Shown piece after piece: positions 56,170-64,000 of a DNA stretch of 64,000 nucleotides; within the stretch, counting starts at the first letter, position 1; each line of letters opens with the position of its first letter. The DNA lies in the NCBI GenBank assembly GCA_963849635.1, contig CAWKIA010000042.1:9164-73163 (forward strand), written 5' to 3'. The position numbers and the translations under genes are program-made. A model generated the notes under the pieces. It saw only the letters and a program-made list of their open reading frames with translations, did no database searches and had not been told where the DNA came from. Source of the stretch: CAVRUD01 sp963849635 (GTDB lineage Bacteria; Chloroflexota; Chloroflexia; Thermomicrobiales; UBA6265).

Positions 56170-58891
56170 AGTTCCACCCACCTGGTCCATTCCGGTCCTG
56201 GTTCGTCTGCGACTTCGGCGACACCCTCGCCCCCGTGGTGCTGCGCCGACGCTACTTCGGCGTCCAGAACCCGACCAATCGGACCAACCGGACCGTCGGC
56301 GCCGGTCGGGTCCCGGTGCCCCGGATCCGATTGACCCGGGTCGCGTTGGGCCGCGGGGTCGTCGCCCGGCGCGAGCGCGTCGGCGGACAAATGCAGGTAC
56401 GGGCGCCGGTCGCCCCCGAAGGAAGGGCGCACCGTCTGCCCGCGGCCGTTCGCCTGCTCGGTCGACGCCAGCAGCCCCGTGGCCTGCAGCCGCTTGTGGA
56501 GCGTCTTGGGTTGGACGGTAATCGGGGTCCCGATGGCGGTGCCGAGGCGGTTCGCGGCCGCGTAGGAGGCGTCCGGCTCCAGGTACAGGTCGTCCCCGTC
56601 GATCCACCCGATCCATGGTCCCTGCGGCTGCCATTCCTCGCGTTCGAACGCGCCGGTCCCCGTCTGGCGTAGGCGCCACCCCCAGACGGCCGGGTGGGGC
56701 GGGTAGTCCGCGTCCGGCGCGGTCACGTGGGCGCCCCCCGATTGGAGCGTCCCGCTCAGGAGGGCCACGAAGCGCCGCGCGGGATCCTCGTCCTGGTGAT
56801 GGTCCCGTTGTCCGACCGTTGCCGCCCGGAGCGCCGCGACGACCCGCCTCCAGATTCGCTCGGCCTCCGCGCGGTCACACGCGCCGATGTCGGTGGCGAA
56901 GCGGAGCCAGAGCCGCCAGGCCGCCGCCAGGTGCGCCACCGCCTCCGGCGTGCGCGCGTGCATCCCGGCGGCGGTGAGTTCGGACCGCCACCTGGCCACC
57001 TCGGCGGGCAATTGCGCCCGTAGCTCGTCCATCCGGGGCGCGAGCCAGCACAGGTATCCTGCGGTGGCCGCCGCGAACGTGCCCTGCCTCGCCGCCGCCT
57101 GGGCCGCACCCAGTCGTTCGAGGTCGACGTCGCCCGGTCCGACCTCGACGATGACCGCGCGGGCGCGGGCGCTGTGGCCGCGCGGGATGTCCTCGCCGGT
57201 GATGACCACGAGCGCCCGTGGTCGGCGGTCGGGTGCGCGCCGTCAGGTCGGCGTTGAGCCGGCCCCGCCCGGCGTGGTTGCCGACGCCGCGAAGCATCCG
57301 ATCCGCCATACCGTGAAGCCGCTGGACATCGTGGGGTGTCCCGGTCGGGGCGAAGTCGTCGAGCGACCACCGGGGCGTCCTTGAACACAAATGCGACGTG
57401 TTCGAGGTGGTTGGCGGTGGACGACCACGACCCCGGCAGGTGGAGCCGGTCGAACCCCGGGCCGTAGTGCTGCATCAGCAGGGCCGTCAACTCCGACTTG
57501 AAGACCCCGGTCGGTCCGACCAGGATGAGCGCCGCATCGGCCTCGGCCGCCGCGTTCAGCGGCGCTCGGTACGCCGCGCCCAAGATCGTGACCGTGATGG
57601 CATCCGGCGCGAGGTCGAGCAGCCTGAGCGACGCCTGCACCGATGTTTTGAGGTCGTCTCCGTTCGGCGGGTCGGGCAAGACCAGGTGCTCGGCCGCCCG
57701 GTCCAGGGCGACGGCTACGTCCGGCACCGCCCCGGACGCCCGATCGCCCCGGCCGCGTGGACGTATATCCAGCCGAGTGTCGTCCAGCCGGCGCCAGCCG
57801 GGACAGGTGAACTCGCGGCGGAAGGCGACATCCCGTGAGAGGAGCTGCAACGCCTCGCGCAGGCGGTCGGTGTTGCCGCTGCCAGCCCGGACCGCCGCGC
57901 CGATGCCCCAGCGACGGGATGACCCAATTCATGCGTTGCGAAGCGGTCGAGCGGCACCCGGGCATCGGGCAGGGGCGTGCCGCTGGCGAGGGAGCCCGAC
58001 ACGACCAACTCGCCGTGTTCTGCGTCGCCGTCGTCGGTCACCACGTGCTCGACGATCTCGCGGTGAAGTTGCACAGGGGCTGCCAGAACGCCTGGCCCTG
58101 TTCCTGCTTGCGCACGCAGACCTGCCCGTCGACGACGGCGTACGGTGCCTCGGCGGCTCGCCGTCCTCGGACGAGGCGGGAAGCGGGCGGAGGTCCTCTT
58201 CGGCGAGACGGCGGACGTCGTCGGCGGTGTGGCCCGCTGCGAGGTAGTCGTCGAGCCCCAGTTTGGCGCCGCTCGACCCGGAGGGCAGGTAGACAACCAA
58301 GACGTCGGCCTTCTTGGCGCGCAACCACTGGCGGAAGCGGCGCAGGGCGTCGTGGACCTGGCGCTTGACCATGACGTCGGAGTCGAAGATCAAATAGATC
58401 GTGCGACCGTTGAGGGCCACCGCCTCCCAGTCGGTCAGGGCGGTCAGCCCGCCGAGGTCATTCCGCCCCCGCCAGCCGTAGACGCCGAGGACGTCGATGC
58501 AGGGGAGGTCGACGCGAGGTCGCCCGAGTCGGCTTTCCGGATCCCTTCGGTGATGCCGAGCGGGACGTCCGGGGTTGGCCAGGATCGGTAGCACCGACGG
58601 TGGCACATCGAGCGTCAGGTGCGCACCGCCACGGCGTCTCGTACTTGAGCGGGCCTGGGTTCTTGATCCGCGGCTCGTCCGGCCGGAACTGGTAAAGGGA
58701 CTTCTTGCCGAAGACGTCCCAGACGGGGAGGAGCAGGCCGGGCGGTAATTGCTGCGAGGACCGAATCCGAGCCGACCCAGCTCGGCCTTGGTCGTCGCCG
58801 AGCGGTAGCCGCGCGCCAGTGCGACCTCGTCGGTGATCGCCGAATCTGCGATGAGCTTCTCGTGATGGGGAAGAAGGTCGGTGAGGGTCAT
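56166..58891 (-). CDS. Toprim (DUF3854) plus SF3-type helicase (DUF927-like) replication protein (several frame breaks)
   Basis: ATG 58891 (MTLTDLLPHHEKLIADSAIT), about 900 residues. Residues about 100-270 match DUF3854: YLIFDSDVMVKRQVHDALRR and VVYLPSGSSGAKLGLDDYLA, a primase-like Toprim with D-x-D. The second half is the DUF927-like superfamily 3 helicase: CPGWRRLDDTRLDIRPR, Walker A LVGPTGVFKSELTALL near 57510, VVVDDFAPTGTPHD (Walker B) and LVVITGEDIPRGHSARARAV. The C-terminus ends in a winged-helix-like LHKRLQATGLLASTEQ. Frame breaks near 58750, 58600, 58560, 58490, 58150, 58080, 57930, 57380 and 57210. Such fused enzymes start replication of integrative elements and plasmids. Confidence 0.75.
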
Positions 58892-59163
58892 CGCCGCCCC
58901 TCCCGGTCGTAGTATGCGATCATGGTGATGTCCTTTGGGAACGTGGTGGTCCGGCGCAACGGGTGGTGGCCCGCTCCGGGCCGCCGCGCGTCTACGCGTC
59001 GGTGTCCATGGGGCGGGCCGGTTCGCGGCTTGGATCGGCCGGTGGTGAAGTCGGGTGGCGGGGCGAGCAGCCGGCCCCAGACCCGTTCCCAGGCAGCGCG
59101 CCGAGCGGCCAGGGGCAGCGGCCGTCGCTGCTTTTCTCTGACTGGAGCGGTTTCAGCGGGCAT
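58888..59163 (-). CDS. Small basic island protein
   Basis: ATG 59163 follows GGGAGG seven bases upstream; 91 residues, MPAETAPVREKQRRPLPLAA and RRAAWERVWGRLLAPPPD. Helical and basic, then a proline-rich tail. Its stop overlaps the start of the primase-helicase (ATGA), so it is in the same transcript. No function is known to me. Confidence 0.55.
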   Translation of the reverse strand: MPAETAPVREKQRRPLPLAARRAAWERVWGRLLAPPPDFTTGRSKPRTGPPHGHRRVDARRPGAGHHPLRRTTTFPKDITMIAYYDREGRR

Positions 59164-59355
59164 CGGGCACCTCCCGTGGGAGGGCACGGACCGTGGCGCG
59201 GCCGGCCGATGCTGTCGACCGACGGGATCGGCCGGGTCGTCGAGGCGGGCGATGGCGGCGAGGACGGCGTCGATGACGGCCGGGTCCGAGCTGGCCAGGA
59301 TGGGGTTGGCCCGGTCGGCCCGGGGCCCGCGGGAGATCGTCAGGTACAGCGGCAT
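59153..59355 (-). CDS. Small island protein of unknown function (one frame break)
   Basis: ATG 59355, MPLYLTISRGPRADRANPIL and ASSDPAVIDAVLAAIARLDD, a short beta hairpin followed by a helix. With one base shifted near 59215 the product ends RALPREVPDAR at 59153, overlapping the next gene's start. This gives a chain of overlapping island genes. Confidence 0.45.
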
Positions 59356-59443
59356 GGCGGATCGGCCCTTTCCGAGCAACGCGAAGGCCCCCGGACGATC
59401 CGGGGGCCTCTACTCGTTAAGGGCGAACTCGGCGGGAAAGCGT

Positions 59444-59653
59444 TTACGTCAGGCCGCGAGCCCGTCGCGCGAGGCCTTGATGTAGAAGGATGACGCTGGA
59501 CCGAACGGTCGCCGGGCTGATGCCCAGCCGCTGGGCGATCTCGGCATTCGTCAGGCCGTGGGCGAGGAGCTCAATGATCTGCCGCTGGCCTCGGGGTGGC
59601 CAGGTCGAGAGGCTAGCCAAGAGGAGCCGGCAGCGCTCGGCGTGGTCGGACAC
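59444..59653 (-). CDS. LuxR/sigma-region-4-like helix-turn-helix protein
   Basis: 69 residues, MSDHAERCRLLLASLSTWPP. RGQRQIIELLAHGLTNAEIA and QRLGISPATVRSSVILLHQG are a LuxR-type HTH (L-x-x-G-x-(S/T)-N-x-E-I-A). There is no ATPase or receiver domain, so it is a single-domain regulator, perhaps of the island. Confidence 0.75.
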   Translation of the reverse strand: MSDHAERCRLLLASLSTWPPRGQRQIIELLAHGLTNAEIAQRLGISPATVRSSVILLHQGLARRARGLT

Positions 59654-60104
59654 GTTCCACCAGGAGATCGAGCGGATCGTCCGCCTGCGCGTCCTCCAGG
59701 TCGAACTCGTCGCCGCCGAGACCCTCCGGGAGGGGGTCGACCTGTGCCGGGCCGTCGCGTTCTTCGATCGGGACGCCCTTGACCGATCGGGAGCACGTCC
59801 GGCCGGTCGAGGAGGGACCGGCGGCGCCGTGCGCGACGACGGCCGATCTCGAACCAGCCCGGTAGGACCAGACGTCGAGGTGCTCCGGCGGGAAGACGGC
59901 CTTCTTGCCCCGCTCGTCCTTGACCCACCTCCTCCCGAGCCGGACGGTCTGCGGGTGGGTGTCGGAGCCCAAGACGAGCACCATCGCCGCGGCCACCTCG
60001 GTCGTCAGGACGTCGTCGACGGGCACCTCGCGTTCTTCGGCGCGCCGGATCGAGCACCCGGCGGATACGCGGGCCGGCGGACGGAGGTGTCGGAGCCTAC
60101 GCAT
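59613..60104 (-). CDS. Hypothetical island protein
   Basis: About 160 residues; the start at 60104 overlaps the end of the upstream gene, though GTG 60026 is possible. VDDVLTTEVAAAMVLVLGSD, then TVRLGRRWVKDERGKKAVFP and EHLDVWSYRAGSRS suggest a small beta-rich fold; the tail is acidic. A frame break in the middle cannot be excluded. No family recognised. Confidence 0.4.
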   Translation of the reverse strand: MRRLRHLRPPARVSAGCSIRRAEEREVPVDDVLTTEVAAAMVLVLGSDTHPQTVRLGRRWVKDERGKKAVFPPEHLDVWSYRAGSRSAVVAHGAAGPSSTGRTCSRSVKGVPIEERDGPAQVDPLPEGLGGDEFDLEDAQADDPLDLLVERVRPRRALPAPLG

Positions 60105-61344
60105 TCGCTGTCGCGACCCGCTTCATCGCCGCGAGCCGCTCGTCGGGGTCGCCGTCCGTGCGCTGGATGAGCAGGAAGTCGCCCTCCGGCGTGCCGGGCG
60201 CGAGCTCCGGCGGGGGCCAGACCCGGTCCTCCCAGATCGGCAACCCGAGTGCCAGCGCATCGGCAAGGCCCCAGGCGTCGCCCAGGCGTGCCAGCAGATC
60301 GGGGGTCAACGCCGCGGCGCGGTCCCCGATCGCCGCGAGCCCGGGCAGCTGTCCGGCGAGGTCGAAGTCAATGGTGGGGATGTCGGCCAGGCGGACCAGC
60401 GCGGCCGAGGGTCCTGGCCGATCCGCCCCAGCGACGTCGTTCAGGCGCGCGTACGCGGACGACGCCCTGCGACGCCGAAGAGATCCGGTGTCACGATGCT
60501 CAGGGCGTAGTCGGACGCATCGTCCGGCAGCCTGGACCACGCGGTCCAGCCACGACCATTCGAGCGCGATGCGGTCACGAAGGCCGGTCGCCACTCGCCG
60601 CGACCGGGGCCAGGGCGGCGGCGAGGGTCTCGGACGCGCTCAGCGCCAGAAGGCCCACTTCGGCGAGGGCCGAACGCTCCACCGTTCGGTCGCGCGCCGA
60701 GCGACGCGTGATCGTAGGCGCCGTGGACGGCGTCGGAGAGGACCGTGGCGCTGGAGGTGCCGCCCAATTCCGCTTGGGCCGAGGGCTTCCCGGACATCCT
60801 CGGAAATCGACGCCACGGCGAGGCCAGCGTGCTGGGCTTCGATCCGGCGCAGTGTGTCGGCGAGCCCGTTACCGAGCCAAGGCATCGGATCGAACACCGT
60901 CGCCCACTGCTGCTCTGCGGATTGCGTCAGCGCCGTCACCCACGAATCGAACCCCAGGGTGCGCGCACGCGACTGGGCACGGCTGGCCGGCGCGTCGATC
61001 GGGTCGTCCGCGTCCTGGAACGCCGCCATGAGCTGGGCGGCGGTGGTCGGTCCTGGCCCAGGATCGACCGCGTCGGCAGCGGCCAGGATCTGCTCGCGGG
61101 TGAGCACCCGGACCGGCCGAGGACCGTGAGACCCACCACTCCCATCGTGGGAGGACGGATCGTCGCCGGCCCCGACGTCGCCGGGTCCATTCGCGGCGTC
61201 GTCGTTGTCGGTGGTGCAACGGCGCCATCCGGCGGCGATGGGGAAACGAGGCGGAGGTGACCGCGACGTGTCGGTCCGGTGGTCGAATTGATCGTCAGGT
61301 GGTGGGCGGTCGTCCGTCCATGGTGCCCTCGCGTGATCGTCCAA
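60097..61344 (-). CDS. Hypothetical island protein (at least three frame breaks)
   Basis: From ATG 61344 the frame gives MDDHARAPWTDDRPPPDD, a disordered proline- and aspartate-rich head, then a helical domain (VRVLTREQILAAADAVD, TTAAQLMAAFQDADDPID, LTQSAEQQWATVFDPMPWLG). After breaks near 60740, 60610 and 60450 it continues with ALVRLADIPTIDFDLAGQLP and LLARLGDAWGLADALALGLP, ending at 60097. It may be two genes. Diverges from the recombinase operon across a 260-base gap that holds iterons. Confidence 0.35.
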
Positions 61345-61454
61345 GCGGACCGGCGTGCGGGGGCCGAACGGGCGCGCGTGTCGACCAGTTTATGTCTCGC
61401 TGTCGCGGGCGTGCAAACTCGGGATAGCCGATCCCGATCCGGCATCCGGTGCGT

Positions 61455-61481
61455 GGTCGGGTTGGTCGGATTGGTCGGGTT
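61455..61481 (+). repeat. Three 9-bp iteron-like repeats between divergent island operons
   Basis: GGTCGGGTT, GGTCGGATT, GGTCGGGTT in direct series. The 22 bases 61460-61481 also occur in inverse orientation, with one mismatch, at 56268-56289 within the replication gene. Iterons bind replication or partition proteins in plasmids; here this is only an inference. Confidence 0.5.
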
Positions 61482-61546
61482 TCCTGGGAGGGGTAGGGCC
61501 ACGGGCTCCAGGAAGCGGGCACACCATGCATGCACCCGTTTCCCTA

Positions 61547-61574
61547 TTGATTCCCTTATGTGTTCACTTATGGT
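61547..61574 (+). promoter_or_regulatory. Candidate promoter for the HTH-recombinase operon
   Basis: TTGATT at 61547-61552, 16 bases, then TATGGT at 61569-61574, in a locally AT-rich stretch about 30 bases before the ATG at 61607. Two similar CTTATG words flank the spacer and could be an operator. Confidence 0.3.
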
Positions 61575-61606
61575 AAGCTGGTGCGGATGGACGGAGCGTG
61601 AGGAGG

Positions 61607-61875
61607 ATGGCCCGCATGGTCGACGACACCGAGAAGGACCCGATTCTGGACCTCCGGGACTGGCGCCGGAGGCGGCTCCTGACGATCCGCGCGCTGGCGG
61701 CGGCGGCGCAGGCGGCGCCACGGACGGTCCTGGAGGTGGAAGGCGGGCGGCGGGTCCCGCACCCGGGACCATCCGGGCGATCGCGGACGCGCTCGGCGTG
61801 GCCCCCGAGCAGGTGACGGAATTCCGGCGGGCGATGGGCCTGCCGGTGGATGAGGAGGTAACCGATGGCCGCTAG
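61607..61875 (+). CDS. XRE-type helix-turn-helix regulator (one frame break)
   Basis: ATG 61607 gives MARMVDDTEKDPILDLRDW, then RRRRLLTIRALAAAAQAAPR and TVLEVEGGRRAAGPAPGTIR (after a break near 61745), then AIADALGVAPEQVTEFRRAM and ending EEVTDGR. Helices 1-4 of an XRE/Cro fold are clear. The stop at 61875 overlaps the start of the recombinase at 61865, so the two are translationally coupled; it probably controls recombinase expression. Confidence 0.7.
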
Positions 61876-63493
61876 GGCACGACAGATCGTCAACAACATC
61901 GACGCAGCGAAACGCGTCGCGATCTACTGCCGGGTGAGCAGCGCCGGGCAGGAGGACAACTCCAGCCTGCAGACCCAGGAGGAGCGCTGCCGCGCCTACG
62001 CCGCCGAGCATGGCTGGACAGGTCGTGGAGGTCGTCCGCGAGATCCACTCCGGCGCCGAACTGTTCGAGCGCAGGCAGATGTCCCGTGTTCGCGAGATGG
62101 CGCGCGCAAGGCGAGATCGACGTGATTCTGGCCTACTCACTCGACCGAGTCAGCCGCAGCCAGACCCACCTCGGGTTCCTCCTGAGCGAGTGGGACCACG
62201 CCGGAGTGCGATTGGCGCTGGTCACCGAAGACCTAGAGGACACACCCGAAGGGCGCTTGCTCCAGTCGGTGCGGTCGTTCGTGGCCGAGGTCGAGCGACT
62301 GAAGATAAAGGAGCGGACCGTCCGGGGGCGCCGTGCCCGGGCGGAGTCGGGTCGGCTCCTCCCCGGAAGGAAACCACCCATCGGATACCTCTGGAATGAC
62401 GACTCAAAGGATCGGCTCGTCGAGGACCCGCTCACCGCCCCGGTGGTTCGAAGGCTCTTCCGAGACGTCACTCGCGGGAGCATCGCTGAAATCGGTCGCG
62501 ACTCAACTTTCAAGAAGGAATCCCGACGCCTGACGGGCACCATCGCCCCTGGCAACGCATCACGATTTCCCGGATCCTGCGCAACCCGGCCTACTCCGGC
62601 CGCGGGGTGATGTACCGTTACAGCCAGGAGCCTGACGGGAACGGTCGCCTGCGATCGGTCGTGCGGGAGCGACCCGACGCGATCGAGATCGGCCACGACG
62701 TAAGTACCACCACTGGTCACGCCTGCGGAGCAAGACGCCGCCGTTGCCATCCTCGAGCGAAACCGGCGAGAGGCCACACGCCACAACAAGAACCCAGAAG
62801 GGACTCTCCGCGCTGTGGCTTCGTCCGATGCGCGTACTGCAACCGCCCGCTCGGCGTTTACAACCGGAGGGCCGGCCCAAAGTACCGGTGCATTCCGGAG
62901 ACGGGTCACGCATCGTGCGAGATGAGCTCGATCAAAGCTGGGCCACTCGACGAGGCAGTCTGGCGGCAGGTCGAGGCGGTCGTCCGCCAGCCCGAGATCG
63001 TCGCACATGAGGTCGAGCGGCAACGGGACTCTAATCCGTGGCGCGACGACCTCTTCGCGGTCGACCGGCGACTCCGCGAGATCGGAACCCGGCAGGACTA
63101 AGATCGCACGCTCTCGCGACAGTCACTTGACGACGAGGAGCGGCCGCCCGCTTCCTGACCGAGACCTGTTCAATTGGCTGACCAGAAGCGCGAATTGGAA
63201 CGAGAGCGCGATCACCTGATCGTCCGGTCCAACGCCGCCGACGCAGAATCGGAGCCGACTGGCCGGTTTGACCCGTTATCGCTGGCGACAACTTCCCTCA
63301 ATTGCCCAACCGAGAGCGCCGCGACCTCCTGGAGGCGCTTGCGGGTGACCATAAGAGTCCTGGTCCAGCCAAGCACACACCGCGTTGGGAAATGGCGATG
63401 CTCATCACCGATCTGACGGGCGAAATAGCCGACGACTCACCGGACAACGGGAAGCGAAAAAGGGCCACATTGTGGAACCTTCCAACAAAATAG
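61865..63493 (+). CDS. Large serine recombinase (integrase of the island; many frame breaks)
   Basis: ATG 61865. The resolvase domain begins RVAIYCRVSSAGQEDNSSLQ, with the nucleophile Ser in YCRVSS, then IDVILAYSLDRVSRSQTHLG and ALVTEDLEDTPEGRLLQSV. The recombinase domain (GRKPPIGYLWNDDSKDRL) and the DNA-contacting region AYSGRGVMYRYSQEP follow, then a zinc ribbon (FVRCAYCNRPLGVYN, KYRC), a coiled coil (LADQKRELERERDHLI) and a C-terminal stretch ending RRATLWNLPTK-like at 63493. Breaks near 62010, 62105, 62470, 62555, 62600, 62700, 62815, 63105, 63230 and 63330 must be bridged. It would integrate the island at attP/attB using a serine mechanism. The stop abuts the interrupted DinB gene. Confidence 0.75.
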
Positions 63494-63832
63494 TTGTCCA
63501 CTGCGCCGATCGGAGATGCCTCCGCACATCGCCTCCGCGTGCTCATCGCCGAAGCGAACCCGGTGATCGTCGGCTACGACCAGGCCGCCTGGGCCAACCT
63601 GCTGAACTACCACTCCCGGCCCATCGACGTAGCACTGGACGCGGTCGTGGCCGCCCGGGCTAGTACTGCCGAGTTCGCCCGTTCCCTCCCGCCGGAAGCG
63701 TGGAGCCGAAGCGGCCGCCACACCGAGCCGGGCCACTACACCGCCGAGGACTGGCTCCGGATCTACAGCGTCCACCTCCATGACCATGCTGACCAGATCG
63801 CGAGCAATGTAGCGGCATGGCCAGGAAATTAG
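63494..63832 (+). pseudogene. DinB-family protein, C-terminal half, interrupted by the island
   Basis: ATCGGAGATGCC at 63505 begins GDASAHRLRVLIAEANPVIV, then GYDQAAWANLLNYHSRPIDV, FARSLPPEAWSRSGRHTEPG and HYTAEDWLRIYSVHLHDHADQ, the second half of the DinB_2 family. The N-terminal half, including the first metal His, is missing; the preceding bases (KIVVHCAD in another frame) may be the last of it. No start of its own is convincing. The other half of the gene was not found in the window. Confidence 0.65.
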
Positions 63833-63837
63833 CTCGC

Positions 63838-63940
63838 TAAGGCGTTCTAGTTCCTTGTCCGTCGCGCCAAATATGCGCCGGTTCCACCACAGGAAGATGT
63901 AGGGTGGCCCTTGCCGGTCTATGTCCGGCACGTATCGCAT
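63838..63940 (-). other. Possible partial coding sequence at the window end
   Basis: Minus-strand frame MRYVPDIDRQGPPYIFLWWN and RRIFGATDKELERLSELIS reads like a protein, but the stop is not clear and the 5' end is uncertain. Could be a small unknown gene converging on the DinB fragment. Confidence 0.25.
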
Positions 63941-64000
63941 TGGCAGCTGGCCGCCGAAATCGGAAACCTTAGTAACGGAGCCGAACCTGCTAATCAGTCA

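Larger units (their letters stand above)
48540..63493. mobile_element. Integrative mobile island (serine recombinase, fused primase-helicase, defence-like cargo)
   Basis: The right end is set by the stop of a large serine recombinase (63493), which abuts an interrupted DinB-type gene. The left end is placed only roughly: a small minus-strand gene (start 48593) loses coding character around 48,540 and the chromosomal GNAT ends at 48463. Contents: an operon of HTH and zinc-ribbon genes, a STAND NTPase and partner, a TubC-like/zinc-ribbon gene, a Toprim-SF3 helicase protein, small helix-turn-helix genes and iterons. No relaxase, coupling protein or T4SS gene is visible, so an IME or plasmid-like origin is more likely than a full ICE. 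Confidence 0.65.

Noticed and set aside
63437..63940. Minus-strand open frame across the DinB fragment
   Set aside because: Most of it is antisense to the DinB half, which shows clear family sequence; only the last 100 bases may be coding.
1..64000. tRNA, rRNA and CRISPR features
   Set aside because: I looked for conserved tRNA and rRNA stretches and for regular short repeats with unique spacers and saw none, but reading by eye could miss a tRNA.

Overview
The window is GC-rich (I judge clearly above 60 percent) and looks like a chromosome of Chloroflexota, probably the Thermomicrobia/Sphaerobacter side. The reasons are indirect: two Tat-exported cysteine-rich proteins opening with an MD-x-R-x-FD N-terminus, three large LuxR-type STAND regulators, DHA2 and MacB-like transporters, a PIG-V-like mannosyltransferase, a queuosine salvage enzyme and many GNAT and DinB proteins. 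No rRNA, tRNA or CRISPR array was recognised. Many long genes carry one or more single-base frame breaks, often in G or C runs, while a few very long genes are intact. I treat most breaks as probable sequence errors (long-read style indels) and give the reconstructed gene span, noting each break.

Layout. 0-12.5 kb: accessory chromosome with a WYL regulator tail, a Crp-like regulator, two Tat/Cys-rich secreted proteins, GNAT genes, a stretch of gene remnants (6.2-7.0 kb), three small ABM monooxygenases separated by hairpin repeats, and a membrane mannosyltransferase. 12.7-14.3 kb: a decayed IS with 24-bp terminal inverted repeats. 14.4-24.1 kb: Qng1, a Doc/AbrB toxin-antitoxin pair, a GAF-PAS-PAS-GGDEF-EAL protein with an unusual insert, a MalT-like regulator and a PIN toxin pair. 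24.2-26.4 kb: MITE-like repeats and a 5'-truncated phoX. 26.4-38 kb: two more LuxR/STAND regulators flanking DinB, SnoaL, thioredoxin-like, multicopper oxidase, two DJ-1/PfpI and cupin genes. 38.5-48.5 kb: secreted SH3, LPNTG-anchored and unknown proteins, an ABC/FtsX exporter pair, a MFS exporter and a GNAT.

48.5-63.5 kb is a mobile island. Its right end carries a large serine recombinase whose stop codon lies directly against the 3' half of a DinB-family gene, so the right attachment site is probably there. The island holds a fused Toprim(DUF3854)-superfamily 3 helicase replication protein, a TubC-like/zinc-ribbon protein, small HTH and zinc-ribbon proteins in ATGA/GTGA-overlapping operons, and 9-bp iteron-like repeats. 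No conjugation genes were seen, so it resembles an integrative mobilisable or plasmid-like element.

The best candidate for an undescribed system is the cargo at 49.9-55.5 kb: a ~1390-residue STAND-type NTPase with an N-terminal glycine-zipper segment and a long helical C-terminal region, followed by a ~390-residue protein of unknown family with an R-x5-H (HEPN-like) motif. By position and architecture it is a candidate anti-phage module; this is inference.
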